The notes: generated by a model from the sequence alone, not told the origin. DNA of 64,000 nt from Sequoia sempervirens (GCA_007258455.2 VDFB02270651.1:699914217-699978216); one strand, 5' to 3'. Shown: positions 34,250 through 46,805, counted from the stretch's first letter. Translations and numbers: made by a program.

Positions 34250-37200
34250 AATTCCAAACCTAGCAATGAAATCTTCATTGCTTTATCCCATGATGAAAAT
34301 GCTTGGTTTTTCATGGATTAACTCCTTACCCTGTTATTGACTACTTCAATTATTACCCCTTCCACTTTTCTTAAAAAATAATACATTTCCATTTATTTGT
34401 CTTGGAATATGTGTTTGTTTCATTCTTTCCATGTTTCCCACATGATGATAGAGGGGGTGGTGATCTAAAGACCAAAAAAGATTGATCTATTGTACAAAAT
34501 CTACTAGGCACTAAACAACTTTTTAATATCATCTAGAAGTGGGCTTTTCTAGTTTGGATTTCCCATGATGAAGGCCCAACAATCTCTAGCTAGGGGCAGT
34601 TGAGAAATAGATGGTTGGTTGTCCCTTCACTTTTTGTACATAGCACACATCTTTTCGGCTCCATAACCCACAACTTTTGATCGCCCGTTACTATTATTTT
34701 TTGTATGGCTGCCCATGTGAAAAGACTTAATTTTGATAGGAAAATTTTTCCAAAACAAGGAGTGTAGAGTCACCCCTCTTTTTTTACTATGTTTTTTGGC
34801 ACCAAGTAGCCTAACCTAACACTATGACAGTTTGATTATTTTTCTATTCCATTTGATTTCATATTTTTTTCTCCTTGATGAAAATATTTCTCTTCAACTC
34901 ATTTTCTAGGTGCCTTATTTGATTTTGATCACATTTTATAAATTCAAGGGATTGACACTTCTATTTTATTCTCCCATCTTCCATGCATGGTTCCAAATAG
35001 TCTTGCACCTTTGTGCCCTATCTATCTTTAAGGATCCCTTTGATTTCCTCTAAATCTTAAGATTTTGATAGAGCATGAGCTCCATCCCATGAGTCTTCCC
35101 AAAAATTTAGTTTCTTACCATCCTTTATGTCCCAAGTACAACTATTCCTTATAAATTTCCTACATTCCAACATGAAATTCCATATTACAAACCCTTTGGG
35201 GGGCTTAACATTGTTATAATCCAATTAGGGTTCAAGGAGTCCAAGTACTTGTTATGGAGAATCCTTACCCATTTAGCTTGGGGGTCAGATCTTGATTAAA
35301 TGTTTCCCAACTTCTTGGTCCCATAACACCGACCGATTTTGGCTAACATTTCTTCTCCCACACTACTGAGGGTAACCTATTATTATCCTTGAACCCCTGC
35401 CAAAAGAAGTTCCACATCCTTTTCTCCACTTTATCCAAAGATTTTTGCTAACATCTTTAGGTTGAACATTGTGTAGATTGAAAGAGACACTATCACAAAT
35501 TTTAACATCTTGATTCTCCCCATTGAAGACAACCATTTTCCCTTCCATGATTCTAGCCTATTTTTGCAACATTGGGCCTAGGATTTTTATAGGCTATTTT
35601 TGTAGGCCTTGACAATGAGTAGTATCCCAAGGTGTTATCCTTGAGGAGTTTGTTGGTTTTCAAGCCCAAGACTGATGTAATCTCTCTCTATTTCCTAATG
35701 GTTGTATTAAAAAATAAGACCTCAGATTTTTTCCAATTGGACTTTTGTCTAGAGGCCATGTAATAATTCTCTAATGTTTTCTTCATTGTTCTTTCTTCCT
35801 TTTGCATGGTCACACCAAATAGTAGTGTATCATCTACAAATTGTTGATGAGTGATTGGATCCACATTTGGGGCCACACTTAAACCCTTCCAATATTTTCT
35901 TATTCTTTCCCTTTGAATGAGGTGGCCTAGTGCTTCATCCATAATGATGTAAAAAGGGTGACATTGGTTCTGCTTTCCTTAGTCCATTAGATGAGGTGAA
36001 GAACCCATGGCATATTATATTCACCAAAATAGAAAAGTGAGGTGTGCTAATACAACTATGCACCTAGTTACACCATTGAACCCTAAATGACAACTTCTCC
36101 AGTGCCTTGATGAGGAATTATTTGTTCATCTAGTCATACACCTTATAAATGTCCTACTCAACTATCATCCTTTCCAATTTTATTTTTCTTATGGAATGTA
36201 TGGCCTCATTTTCTATTATTATACCTTCTATAATTGATCTACTTAGGGTAAAACTAATCTATTCATCTAAGATGATTTGTGGTAGTAGGCCCTTCAATCT
36301 ATTCACTATGGTTTTGTTGCAATCCTATAGATAGCATTATAGAGTGATATTGTCCTATAGTCTTCCATGTTGAACAATTACTCTTTCTTGGGAATGAGGA
36401 CCAAGAAGGTGTTGTTTCAATCTTTTAGAATTATCAATTTTCTAGGTACATCCTCAATCACCTGATGGATTTCTTGACTGACAATGTGCAATTTAAAAAA
36501 AAAAGCATGTTGGAAAGCCATCCAAAATTGAGGCTTTATCTCCATCTAGTTGGAAGGTAAATTTCCTTACCTCTTTAGACACCAAGCCCCATAGTTCATT
36601 GTTCCACTCAACCATGATAATGTTCAAGATTGAACTCAACAGCTCCTCTTGATTCCCTTCATCTACTATCAAATTTTAGTTAAGGAGAGTTTTGAAATAT
36701 CTAATCGAGTCTGCACCAATATCCTTTGCTTCCTTACATTTTTATCTTTCTTCCTTAGTGATTTTTATTATCCTTTTTAAAGAATGTTTAAATTTTGTGA
36801 TTGTGTGAAAATATTTCATGTCCCTATCACCTTCTTTCAACTAATTCTCCTTGGATCTTTGGCACAAGAATATTTATTCTCTCTATAACATCTCTAAATA
36901 TTTCATTTTAAGTTCCTTATCATTTATTTAAGTGTCTTGGTACATCCCTTCCTTGAAAACCTTCTCATTTGATGTTGCTAGTTCTACCTCTAATACTTCT
37001 TTCTTCTCAAATATGTTTTTGAAGTGTGACTTTTTCCATTCCTTTAGTTTTATCTTATGAAGGAGAATTTATTAAAAACTCTGAAGAATTTTGATCCTTT
37101 CACATAGGGTGCCTTCTTCCAAAATTCCATCATCTTTTCCTCCAAGTCATTATCCCCAAGCCACATTTTATTGAACTAGAAGGGGTTGCGTAAAGGCTTG

Positions 37201-38764
37201 AGATCTAGGGTGAAGGAGAACTACACTAGAGAGTTTTCAGATTCACTCGATGCCAATATTTCCTCTTTCCCACTTAAATTAGTTTTCAACCAATCACCTC
37301 CCAACAAGAATATTTATAGTATTTTAGCTATGAAGTGAGTGTCCCTTCACGTATTTGACCATGTGAATACTCCATTTATTGTCTTCATTTCCATTAAAGA
37401 ATTACCTTGTATGAAATCTTGGAAGTCACTTAAAGATCCATCACTTATGGGAATACCTCCTTTATTATCCTCTTTATTGAGTATCACATTAAAATATCCA
37501 CCTATAAATATATCTCATCATGTAGTTTCTAGAAACTTACAAAAAGTTGAGACCAAACTTCCTTCCTCTAGACTGCCCCGATTAGACCATAAATGTTGAC
37601 TAGGTAAAAAACCACATTTTGTGGATGAAATATTATTTTGCACAACTACCACTCTTTGCTTTACTGGATTGCTTCCATTGATACCTTAAAGGGATCACAT
37701 AGGATTAATAACCCTCCCAACACCCCATGTATAGGAGAAAATACTCTTTGCCACTTCTTCCACTTACCTAATATATTTTTCTTGCCTCTTCCTCTGATAG
37801 CTTTGTTTCTTGAAGTAAAACTACATGAGATTTGCTCAAGTCAATTTGGTGCTTAAGCATGCACCTTTTCTCAAGGGAATTTAGGCCTCTAAAATTCCAC
37901 ATTAGGAGAATCATATCTCTCTGAGAAGAAAGCCACCCTTCCTGAACCTCAAATTTCTCTAACCTTTTGTATTTCTTGCAATTTCCAATCTTGCTCTATT
38001 TGAATTTCTTCCCCTTCCCCCCTTTTATCCCATTTTTGGTTTTTTCAACTTTGATTCTATTTTTTTTAGTAGCCTTTCCTCTAGGTAATTTATTCCATCT
38101 TCATCACTTTTAATCTCACCTTCATCTTTAGATGGGACAACTTCACGTTGACCTTCCTTGTCTTTTCCTTTGCTTGCCACTTTGTTTATGGGAATATTTC
38201 TTTACTTGAGTGGTAGTACTTTGTCTGATGCTACCTCTTCCTTCTCTTTTTATTCTCTCTCATTTGGGACCTTTATTTCCAATCCCTCTTTTGATTCCTC
38301 AGAGAAATGCAAAACATATTGGGATAGTAGTTCGACTGAATCTTCATTCTTTCCTTCTACTACTCCCATGACCATTTCCTTTGTATTTCCCAAACCCCCA
38401 TTCTAATTTCTAAAGATTTCATCTTATTAGCTTCTATATGATTTTATTGTTCATGATTCCCTCTTCTTCACACATCAGCCTATTATCCTTCTACTTTAGG
38501 TAGCCTTCCATTAAATGGTCATGGGATAGGCATGACTGGCACCACCAAGATTAGATATCCTTTTCCACCTTTTATCTCCACACCCTAGTTTCTAATATGA
38601 TCTTGATCTCACTTGGTATGTGATCATTGAATGCCACTTATACATATATCCTCATATAGATTTTGAAATCACCTTTTTTGATCTTGTTATCTACCCTTAT
38701 GAAGGATCCCAATCTATTTCCTATTTCTTCCAAGGTTTCATGATCTAAGTATTCCTGTGGTAGA
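34250..38764 (-). pseudogene. LINE (plant L1-type): ORF1 end, endonuclease, RT and zinc-finger tail
   Basis: Reading on the minus strand from high to low coordinates. 38764-38450: end of an ORF1 with HETLEEIGNRLGSFIRVDNK and a degenerate CCHC (DUF4283/zinc-knuckle type). 37930-37200: AP-type endonuclease (LMWNFRGLNSLEKRC, SHVVLLQETKLSEEEA). About 36400-35690: RT (LPQIILDE, SRSIIEGIIIENEAIHSI, then FVDDTLLFG at about 35815-35840 as the YADD-box equivalent). 34720-34300: zinc-finger-type tail (LPLARDCWAF, SIIMWETWKE). The enzyme set carries out target-primed reverse transcription. Many stops and frameshifts disable it. 38764 is the edge of the element C insertion; upstream LINE sequence continues beyond 45495. 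Confidence 0.75.
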
Positions 38765-40656
38765 TGTTGTGCAATTTTCGCACACACACCCCACTGAGGG
38801 TGGGGACCCTCTTTTCTTGTCTTCCCTTGTTTTCTTGTTTTCTTTGGGGCCCTGAGCTTTTCCCCTTAAGGGATAGGTCCCTCGGTCTTGATTTTGTTGC
38901 ACCCTAGTACTTGAGGTCTTATCTGCACTTAAGGTGTCTTATTGCAACATCATGATGACATGCTTGCTCTTGGAAGGACAACCTCAGTCTAAAATTTTAA
39001 CTTAGAGGAAAAATTGGCCAAGTGTGGGGAAAGTTTGGTAAATCTGAGGTAGCTCGAATTACTCAAACCTTCATCCAACCAAAAAATCTGAGCTCCCTCA
39101 GATTTTCCAAGTCCGAGACCATATCGAATCCCTGAAATTTTAAACATCATTTCAAAGCATTTATTGCGAGCGCCAAAAAAGGGGATATAAGTAAAGTTTG
39201 TGATGTCTTTTGAGTCATTCTACATATTGTGCGTTCGAGCCGGAGAAGAGGCTTGTGATCATCTTGTGATTTGATAAATTCTAAGGTGAGGGTGGTCATT
39301 CTTGTGAGGTTGTTGCCAAATTTCAATCCTTCATCAAATTCCCTTTCTTCATGCACCATTTCAAGGTAGGGTTTTCCTTTGTGCTTTCGATTGAGTTTCT
39401 TTGTATTGATTTTCCCTACCTTGAGTTTAATAAAACCTCTTGCTGAGTATGTATTGTTTTACATTTGGATTTTGAAAATTCAGGTGTGATTGTTTTGGGC
39501 ATATCATTTGGGTTTCCTATTTCTTTAGGTATGCATTTGGGGGGGATTTTGATGATTGACTTTGATTTGAGTAGGGTGGAATGCTAGTGTTTATGAAATA
39601 TTTAGGATGTCTCCTCTTTGTTGCATTTTCATGATAACAATGGGATCAAAGGGGTTTCCCTATTTAAATTCAATGTGGAACCCTAATTTCTTGAAAATCA
39701 TAACTAGGGATTGTGAATTCGATGAATGGAGTAAAAGGCGTTAAGGGATTTTGGGTAAAATGTTTAACTTGAATTATCTTAGGAAGTCGATGTCGATTTA
39801 ACTGTTGAAATGATCATAATCCATCTTCGTAACGTGAAAAAAATTGAATACTTAGATTTTTTTTGGATCGAGCGAAATACTCAAAAATTCTAAGGTAGCT
39901 CAGATTTTTCGAGCCTTAATCCGCTCAAAAAATCTAAGCCCCCTTGGATTTTTTGGATCCTTTGCACTTTCAAAATCCCAAAGTCTGCAGTAATAAAAGT
40001 TGACACTTAGAAAGTTTCGAGCTGACTTGTCCTCGAAAATTCTGAGGTAGCTCAGATTTTATGAGCCCTAATCCGCTTAGAGAATTCGAGCCTCCTGGGA
40101 ATTTTTGAATCTCTTTAACCTTCAAATATCTGATGCGCGTGATGAATTGAGCCTCGATGGAAATGATGTGTTATGTTATCTCAAAGTGGTTAATGTTCAC
40201 ATGTACTTGATTATCTCTAAGGGTTCCTATCTCATGAAGATTCCTTATAATTGCAAGTTTAAAGGTGCATATTTTGTGGACCCTCGAGAAATTTGAGCTC
40301 CCTTGGATTACCTGAGATCAGGTCTGGCTGGAAATTTTGAGCTCCCTTGGATTTTTTGACCTTTCTCTATTGGCTTCAAATGATAATTGAGTTTGCATAT
40401 GGGGTTACATGGTATATATTGTTGGATATTTATTAATTTGAATGAGATTCACTTGCATGTCTTTGTATAACCTGATAATGAGATCTCATGGAGTGAGTTG
40501 TCTAGTTTACATTACCATTCAGGGTTCATATTGATATTATAATTTGCACTTAATGAGGTCATCTAGCATGTATTGAAAAATCTTATTGGAAGAATGGCAT
40601 GTATTAATAAGTTGTATTATTATCTGCATATGGGTGATTATGGTTTTCTCTAACAG
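38765..40656 (+). other. 5' noncoding region of element C with repeated hairpin motifs
   Basis: The first about 200 bp resemble B (CACACACCCCA, GGGGACCCTC, AAGGTGTC). TATAA is at 39186-39190. A dyad of the form AAAATCTGAG / CTCAGATTTT with a 4-nt spacer occurs perfectly at 39083-39106 and in altered form at 39041-39060, 39884-39908 and 40036-40060. A related GAGCTCCCTTGGATT recurs at 40295-40309 and 40339-40353. CAAG/GTAGG at about 39365 and TTCTCTAACAG ending at 40656 could be donor and acceptor of a 1.29-kb 5' UTR intron. Confidence 0.5.
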
Positions 40657-40835
40657 ATGCAGGAAAAATTGAGCCCTGACAAGACTTCCAAATCAAAGGT
40701 TGCTTTAGTACAAGAGGAGGTGAGAAGAAGAGCTGAAAGGATGAAGTATGATTTCAAGGGTACATGGCCAGAGTCCAAGATTGCTTCTTCCTGGGCAAAG
40801 ATTGTAGACACAAATATGGGGCATGTAAACTATGA

Positions 40836-40875
<40 letters not shown>

Positions 40876-43800
40876 CAGAGGATGTTTGGCAATGCACCAA
40901 CTCAATTGGCACAAATTCTCACTCACATTGGCTTAGCCCAAGTAGCAGGGTTTCCACCCACTCAATTGTGCCCCGAACTGGTTTTAGAGTGTGCAAGGCA
41001 TTATGATTCCAATACAAGGATTATAATTGGACCATAGGGGAGGGTCATGGAAAATCTCACTAAGGAGTCTATTGTAGAGGTGTTTAATATTTCTTCACAT
41101 CACAAGCCCATTGAGGAGATAAATATTGGAGAAGCAATAAAGTTCTATGATGAAGATCCTAATAGAGCCTTGGAAATCATGAATAATTCTTGGATATTGA
41201 AGCCTAAACCACACTATTCTGAGTTTCCTAAACAATTACATAAAAGTGATTTCAAGTTGGAGTATCATGATGTCATAACTCTCTTGGGAAGGGTAATGGG
41301 GTTATAGGAGGCTCATATTTTTCATAATTGGATGTTCTTCCCCATTACACAAATCATGGGTGAAAAGCATTATCATTGGGCCAAAATCATATGTAATAAC
41401 TTAGATTCCTAGTTAAGGAGTGTACAAGATACCAACAAATTCACAATGACCTCATACCTTGTATATATGTTGGAAAACAAAACTAGGCATAAAGGTCTTA
41501 GTTGCAAAGGAACCCTGGGAAGAGATAGAATATGGGACATATATCCACAATTGCAGTATAAGACCTCTAATTATAGGAGAGCGAACGATGCATTTTTCAT
41601 GTACATTCCCAGGTTGCTACAGGATGCCCTCCATGTCAAAGTTTCTTTTGATGCAATGGACTTGATCAAATAGTATGGGAAATGGTTTATTCGGTTTCAA
41701 AGATTCACATACATCTGGATACAAGGGTCTCCTGTTGTTCCTCTTAGATTGCCAAGATACCCAACTAATAAGCTCATAATGCTGGAATTGACAAATTAGA
41801 TGATGGCATTTGAGACAATTTAGCAAAAATACTTACACAAGTAGGGGCTAGGGGCTGAATTCCCACTGAGAATTGGAAATCTAGAAGCATGTCCCTCCAT
41901 CGAAAGTGCCCAATATTCTGAGAAAGAGATGGCACAATTTGAATTGTACTCCCATACTAACAAAGATAATTTTGATCCTTATGGCAAGGCCTAGAAACAA
42001 GCTAACAGAGAGTTCAGGCACAAAGATCACATTGAGGATTATTGGGCCAATTGTAGGGATGAATTTGATTTCATCAGGAGGAGGTTCTCCAAGCTTCCCC
42101 TTAATTTGATAAGACTCTATAGGGTAGTAGAGGTACTAGACCAAGTTCAAGATGATGATGCACACTTGATACAACACCATGATTTTGGGCCTTATAAGAA
42201 TAGGCCCTTACCTCCAACAAACTGATTAGAGGAAGAAGTGACATATTTGGACTAGGTGACAGAGCCAATAAATAAATATTCTAGGTTATGAGTGAAGAAT
42301 AGGGTGTCGGATTTGGAGGCTGATGGTAATAAATTTACATATGATTTGATGGGAGATCTGGAATCCCAATCTGAAGAGGAAGTAGAAGATAATAAAGGTG
42401 ATGACACTACTAAGCCTCATGATGAAGATTTCCAAGAGGAAGAAAGGCCTCTAACTTTGAAAAGAAAGACAAGGAGCCAAACCCAGATGAATTTGGTTGA
42501 AAAACAATCTCCAAAGACCAAGAAAGCTCCCAAGGCCAGTGCTACCACTAAAGAAGGAGAGGCCTCCCAACCAGTTAGGAAAAGAAAGTTGGCCACTGAA
42601 GGACAAAAGATGGCTAAAGAAAGAAAGGGCAACACTTCTACTGATGCTCCCTCTTCGGTTAAAGTTGCAGATGTAGAGAGCTCAGGGGAGAAATTAGAAG
42701 TATATGTTAGGAGAAATTCTCCTAAACATAACACATCCCTAGTGACTGAGATGAAGATTGCAAAAAAAGAATTGTAGATTGAAGAGACACCTATAGATGA
42801 AAATGTAATGAGAGAATTTACATGAAATAATTCTTCCTTTCCTTCTCCACCTCACAATGCAAAAATTTCAGAAGAAGCATTCCATGAGGAGGGAAATATA
42901 TCAAATGATCCTAGGCAACATGAATCTGAAGATGGGGAAGTTTCTACTCCTAGAAGTGGGGAATGGAGAAATTTTGTGCAAGAGATTGGGAAATCAACCT
43001 CTGTGGCACAAAGTAAGAACATTGAATTAGAGGTGACCTAGGAAAGGCCATCCAAGTCCCCAGAGAAAGAGGTGATTGATGAACTGGAAGATTAGCTAGA
43101 GATAGAGAAGAATGTGGAAGAAGTTGCTAACAACCCACACTAAGACCATACTAAACAAGAGGTTGCCTCTATATAATTGGAAATAGAGCAGCATACTATC
43201 CTTGATTGGCTAGAGAAAAGGTTTAATAAAAATCCAATAATTGTCTAGGAGGAAACTCCTAGTTGGGGCAAACTGTTAGAACAATGGGGACAACCCAAGC
43301 AGAGAAAAAGAGCCAGAAAAATGTCAAAATTTTCAAGGGATGAATTTAACAACAAAGTTGTTCACATAGTTGTCCCTACAGAGAACAAGTTCAAGGATGA
43401 AGTGAGGCCTATTAATTATAAAGTGCAAACCATTAATTTAGGCCCATCCACCAAAGAGCAAGAAAAGGAAGAATTTCAAGAATTTTCCCAAGCCATTCTA
43501 AGAAGGCTTGACAAGGAAAGAAAAGAAAAGGAGAAGTTGCAAAAGCAACTAAGTGATGTTTACAAGTATGTTCAACATCTAATGAAACCCCTACAAATTG
43601 CTAGTAATGGTGGTTCTTCAATCCCAGAAGGGTTGTTACCAAAGGAGGTTGTATCAAAAATAGAAAATTTGAAATCTTCAGTGCATAATACTCATGAGTG
43701 GCTTCAAGATGTTAGCAAAAAGGGTGATGAATCAATTGAGTAGATCTTAGGAATTCATGCTAAGCCTACTGAATTTCTAGAGGAAACCTCCCAGTTTTCT

Positions 43801-44376
43801 ACAAATTGTAATAAGGTTGATGAGTCAACTGTTGAAGAGTTGAAGAAAATCTTGCAAGTGCCTAAGAAAGAATTGGCTTAGATGAATATTTTCACCTCTG
43901 ATGGCATTGAAAAAGTGATGGAGTGGATAGAGGTGTGGAATTATAGGAAGGAACTCCTTTCTAAGGCTCTGAAGAAGATAATGAAGTTACAGGGAAAGAT
44001 GAAGGAAATATATGACAGTTGTGTTACTTTCCTTGAAATCATGACTGAAAGAAGGAAATTTGGTCAAAAGAATATGAACAATAGTAGATTGCAAGCATGG
44101 TGGCATGTAATTTATGCTCCTTCTAACAGTGCACCAATTGCCAAGGACCATCTAGAGGATGCAACTATTTACATTTCCAAGATGGAGCTACAGGTTGAAT
44201 GGGATAAAATGATGCCCAAATATGTTGATGAGTTAAAGACTCATAAATTGAGAATTAAATTTATTCCTACTCCAGATCTAGCTAATATGAAGGAAATATT
44301 AGAAACTATCAAGGAATTATCTAGTAGGTTGGAGGCCAATAAGGAGGGAGAAAATAGCCAACTGGCCACCACCTAG
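40657..44376 (+). pseudogene. Large unknown protein of the A/B/C family, copy C (1,239 codons, one frame, 21 stops)
   Basis: I do not recognise this protein. The start is ATG 40657 directly after an acceptor-like CAG. The whole ORF stays in one frame to TAG 44374. Internal stops: 40873, 41035, 41305, 41410, 41671, 41797, 41821, 41842, 41992, 42223, 42253, 42289, 42775, 42823, 43039, 43093, 43141, 43174, 43246, 43741, 43879 (15 TAG, 3 TGA, 3 TAA). Order of parts: MKYDFKGTW block (40741); GLAQVAGFPPT (about 40932); FKLEYHDVITLLGRVMG helix (41250-41302); FTMTSYLVYMLE (about 41440); Asp/Glu-rich linker (42360-42450) then basic clusters (LKRKTRSQ, RKRKLATEGQK) like a nuclear signal; C-terminal coiled coil (about 43470-43580, AILRRLDKERKEKEKLQKQL); and a last helical domain to 44376. 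Copy B has the same order. An in-frame (AT)n run at 40838-40874 disrupts the N-terminal part. Confidence 0.65.
40838..40874. repeat. (AT)n microsatellite inside the copy C ORF
   Basis: 37 bp of alternating AT lie between two regions with family similarity. Its length leaves the reading frame unchanged on both sides. Confidence 0.9.
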
Positions 44377-45495
44377 GACAATGTGCTAGTCATGTGACTT
44401 TCTAGCCAAGAGGGGGTGACCTAGAAGTTTGTACCAGCAAAGGGAATATTTCTAGAAGGGTCTAGGCCGACCTAAACTTTGTTTTAAAATATTAAATGTA
44501 ATTTTATTTTTATAAAAATTCTCTAGGCTGACCTGTCTAGCCGACCTAATTTTTGTAACCCAAAATTTGGGCCAATCTAATGTAATTTCTCTATAAATTA
44601 AGGCCCCAACTTTATTTGAAAGGGTTAGACATAGTTTGAATAGCTAGAACTGAGAGAGGAGATAGTATTTTATGAGAGAAAGTGTTGGAATATTGTGGAT
44701 ACATGAATTGTTACAAATTTGGGTGATTCAATATAAGTAAAGACATTTTTCTTTGGTGTTCCTTCTTGTGTTGTTCACTTTGCATGGTTCTAGTTTTCTA
44801 GATCTTTAAGGAATTGCTTTGAAGTTTTAGTTGCATGTTAGATTTTAGACTTAGATATGATGCAATTGTGTTAATGATTGATATTTAAGGTGTTTGAGCA
44901 AATCTTGGTCCATACTTTTAGTAGCTTGTTGATTATAAGTTGTTGTGTAAAGTTAGATTGGGACTAAATATTGTGTGTTGAAGTTCAATTGTGGGTATTT
45001 ATTCATTTCAATTATAAAATAAGGTTGATATGTGTGAATGCTCCATGATTTGAAAATCTTTATTTCCTTAGAAGATTGAACTATTTCTATGAGATTGCAA
45101 GTTTTATCTAGGTTTAGCAGGAATTGGTTTTGAAGGATTGGTCCACTTTGAATATTTGATTGTTTGCAAAATTGGTCTTAGGTTTAGTTTTAGAGATCTC
45201 TTTGAACCCTTTATCTTTTGTTGTTTCTTTTAAAATCTGGGTTAGTTTTAGGATTGAAAGCATCAACATATTGCAAGATTTGATGAGTTTGAAGTTTCTA
45301 GCATTTTTTTTGTAAGGCCCCTTGTGATTTCCAGGACTTTCACATCATCAGTGAGTTATTTGTTGCATTTTCAAGACCTGACATTAGATACCTTGGGGTT
45401 ATCTCTTGGGGCTTGCTGATAGATATTTATCTTTCAAGAGAGATAGGATATTATATTCTATCTGAGTTGTTGTTGTGCAGAAAATACCATCAACA
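44377..45495 (+). other. 3' region of element C
   Basis: Noncoding. TATAAATTA occurs at about 44593 in an LTR-like promoter setting, followed by T-rich sequence. The last about 180 bp (45310-45495) align with the end of element A. It ends CCATCAACA. Confidence 0.5.
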
Positions 45496-45510
45496 ATAGG
45501 TTATACAACC

Positions 45511-46805
45511 TGTAATGTCATAAAATTGTAACCCATGGAAATTTCATATTTGTGCATTTTACCCTTGCATTTATGGCGCCTAGTCGCATTTATGACAAGA
45601 ACCTTATGAGTCAGAATTTCACAATTTCAATTCCATGAAGAAAAAGCAATCTGCCACCTTGTTTCACATGAAATAATGAGTTAGATGCCAGCATGGTGCA
45701 TGGACATCCATGCAATGTGCTAGTGTACCCACACTTTCGTAATTTAAAAATAAGGAATCTTGGAATCCTTGACCCGTGAGATGTGTCTCTGTGGCAGAAT
45801 TTTGAGAGTAAGGACTCTTATTGCCCATGCAGTTGAACAAAACATTTCTTTTCACTCTCATTCTATTTCATTCTAACATTCTCTCACTCAAAATTTCTTA
45901 TCTTGCTATTATCTTTTTCATCTCATTCTTACAACAAATATTTTCTGGATTGAAGTCTCTCCAACAACCAAAGCTCTCTTGCAAGGGCTAAACATTGTGT
46001 CTATCAAGCCAAGAGGGATCCATGAATGGTTGGTAAATCTCTCGGTTCTTGTATATTTTCTAGCATATTATCTATTATGCCTTTATCTCATGATATGGGT
46101 TTTTCCCCTTGAGCAAGGTTTTATTTTATCACTTTGTGTCTTTATTTCGTGATACGGGTTCTCCTAAGCAAGGGTTTTCTCTTATCACTCATGTATCTAC
46201 TTTACTTTGTTTCAATTATTATCTCTATCTATTTGTTGGTCCATGGAGGTGGGAACACCAAAATAGGGGTTTTATTGTGGCAAGCCCAAAAAACACCCCA
46301 ACATTTTTCCTCAAATACCTTGTGTGCAAATTGATCATGCAAAGCATTACATGAGGCTTCAAAGTATAGGAACTCTTGTAAGTTGGATCTTTTCTTCTCT
46401 TTTCATTTATCAATACTTTCTACCTTCTATCAAATTAATAGTTTAAATAGACCTCAAATTTGGAACAACTAGCATAGCCTTTGAGGTTTTTTCTAAACAT
46501 TTAGTGCTCTACCCATATAGGATGCCAACATGCCTCTAGGACTTCATCACATCGCATTGACATCCCATTCCCACACTGCCATCCTCTGGCTTAGAGATTA
46601 TCCTTCTATCTCATTAATCTCAATGATCTTCTCTATCAGTCCCTGAAGCTGTCTGTCTGTCTGCTACCATTTTTGAAACTCTTCTTGTAATCTCTTTCAT
46701 CTTATTCAACAAATTAGGAAGTCTGAGGTAGTTTAGGGAAGTTCATTCCCTAGGACTCTCTTGGTAACTAAGAGAATCATGAGTAGTGAATCCCCCTTCT
46801 CTACA
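45511..46805 (+). repeat. 5' LTR of G2 (about 1,295 bp)
   Basis: It starts TGTAATGTCAT and ends CTCTACA. It is similar along its length to the solo LTR 52742-54063 and, for 190 bp, to 52335-52524. CAACC precedes it at 45506-45510. Confidence 0.85.

Larger units (their letters stand above)
38765..45495 (+). mobile_element. Element C: most complete copy of the unknown A/B/C family
   Basis: It is bounded by TGTTGTGCA on the left and CCATCAACA on the right (TGTTG/CAACA inverted). It interrupts LINE ORF1: left flank GTAGA, right flank ATAGG, and the uninterrupted paralogue at 52525-52741 reads ATAGG at the same point (52727-52731), so a 5-bp duplication with two G/A changes is likely. Contents: 1.9-kb 5' noncoding region with a TATA box and hairpin repeats, a likely 5' UTR intron, an ORF of 1,239 codons (40657-44376) and a 1.1-kb 3' region. 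The 5' and 3' regions are not similar to each other, so I find no LTR pair. No RT, integrase, transposase or helicase motif was seen. Confidence 0.65.

Noticed and set aside
2177..44376. TAG might be a reassigned or read-through codon (Gln) in these ORFs
   Set aside because: TAA and TGA also occur in frame, frameshifts exist in copy B and in the RT pseudogenes, and CHG deamination in methylated plant repeats explains the bias without a new code.
38765..45495. Element C as an ordinary LTR retrotransposon
   Set aside because: I compared the left 1.9 kb with the right 1.1 kb by eye and found no direct repeat beyond TGTTGTGCA-like words. Left open for a formal alignment.
38765..45495. Element C as a Helitron
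   Set aside because: No CTRR end, no 3' hairpin near the terminus, no Rep/helicase motif, and the flanks suggest a 5-bp duplication rather than insertion between A and T.
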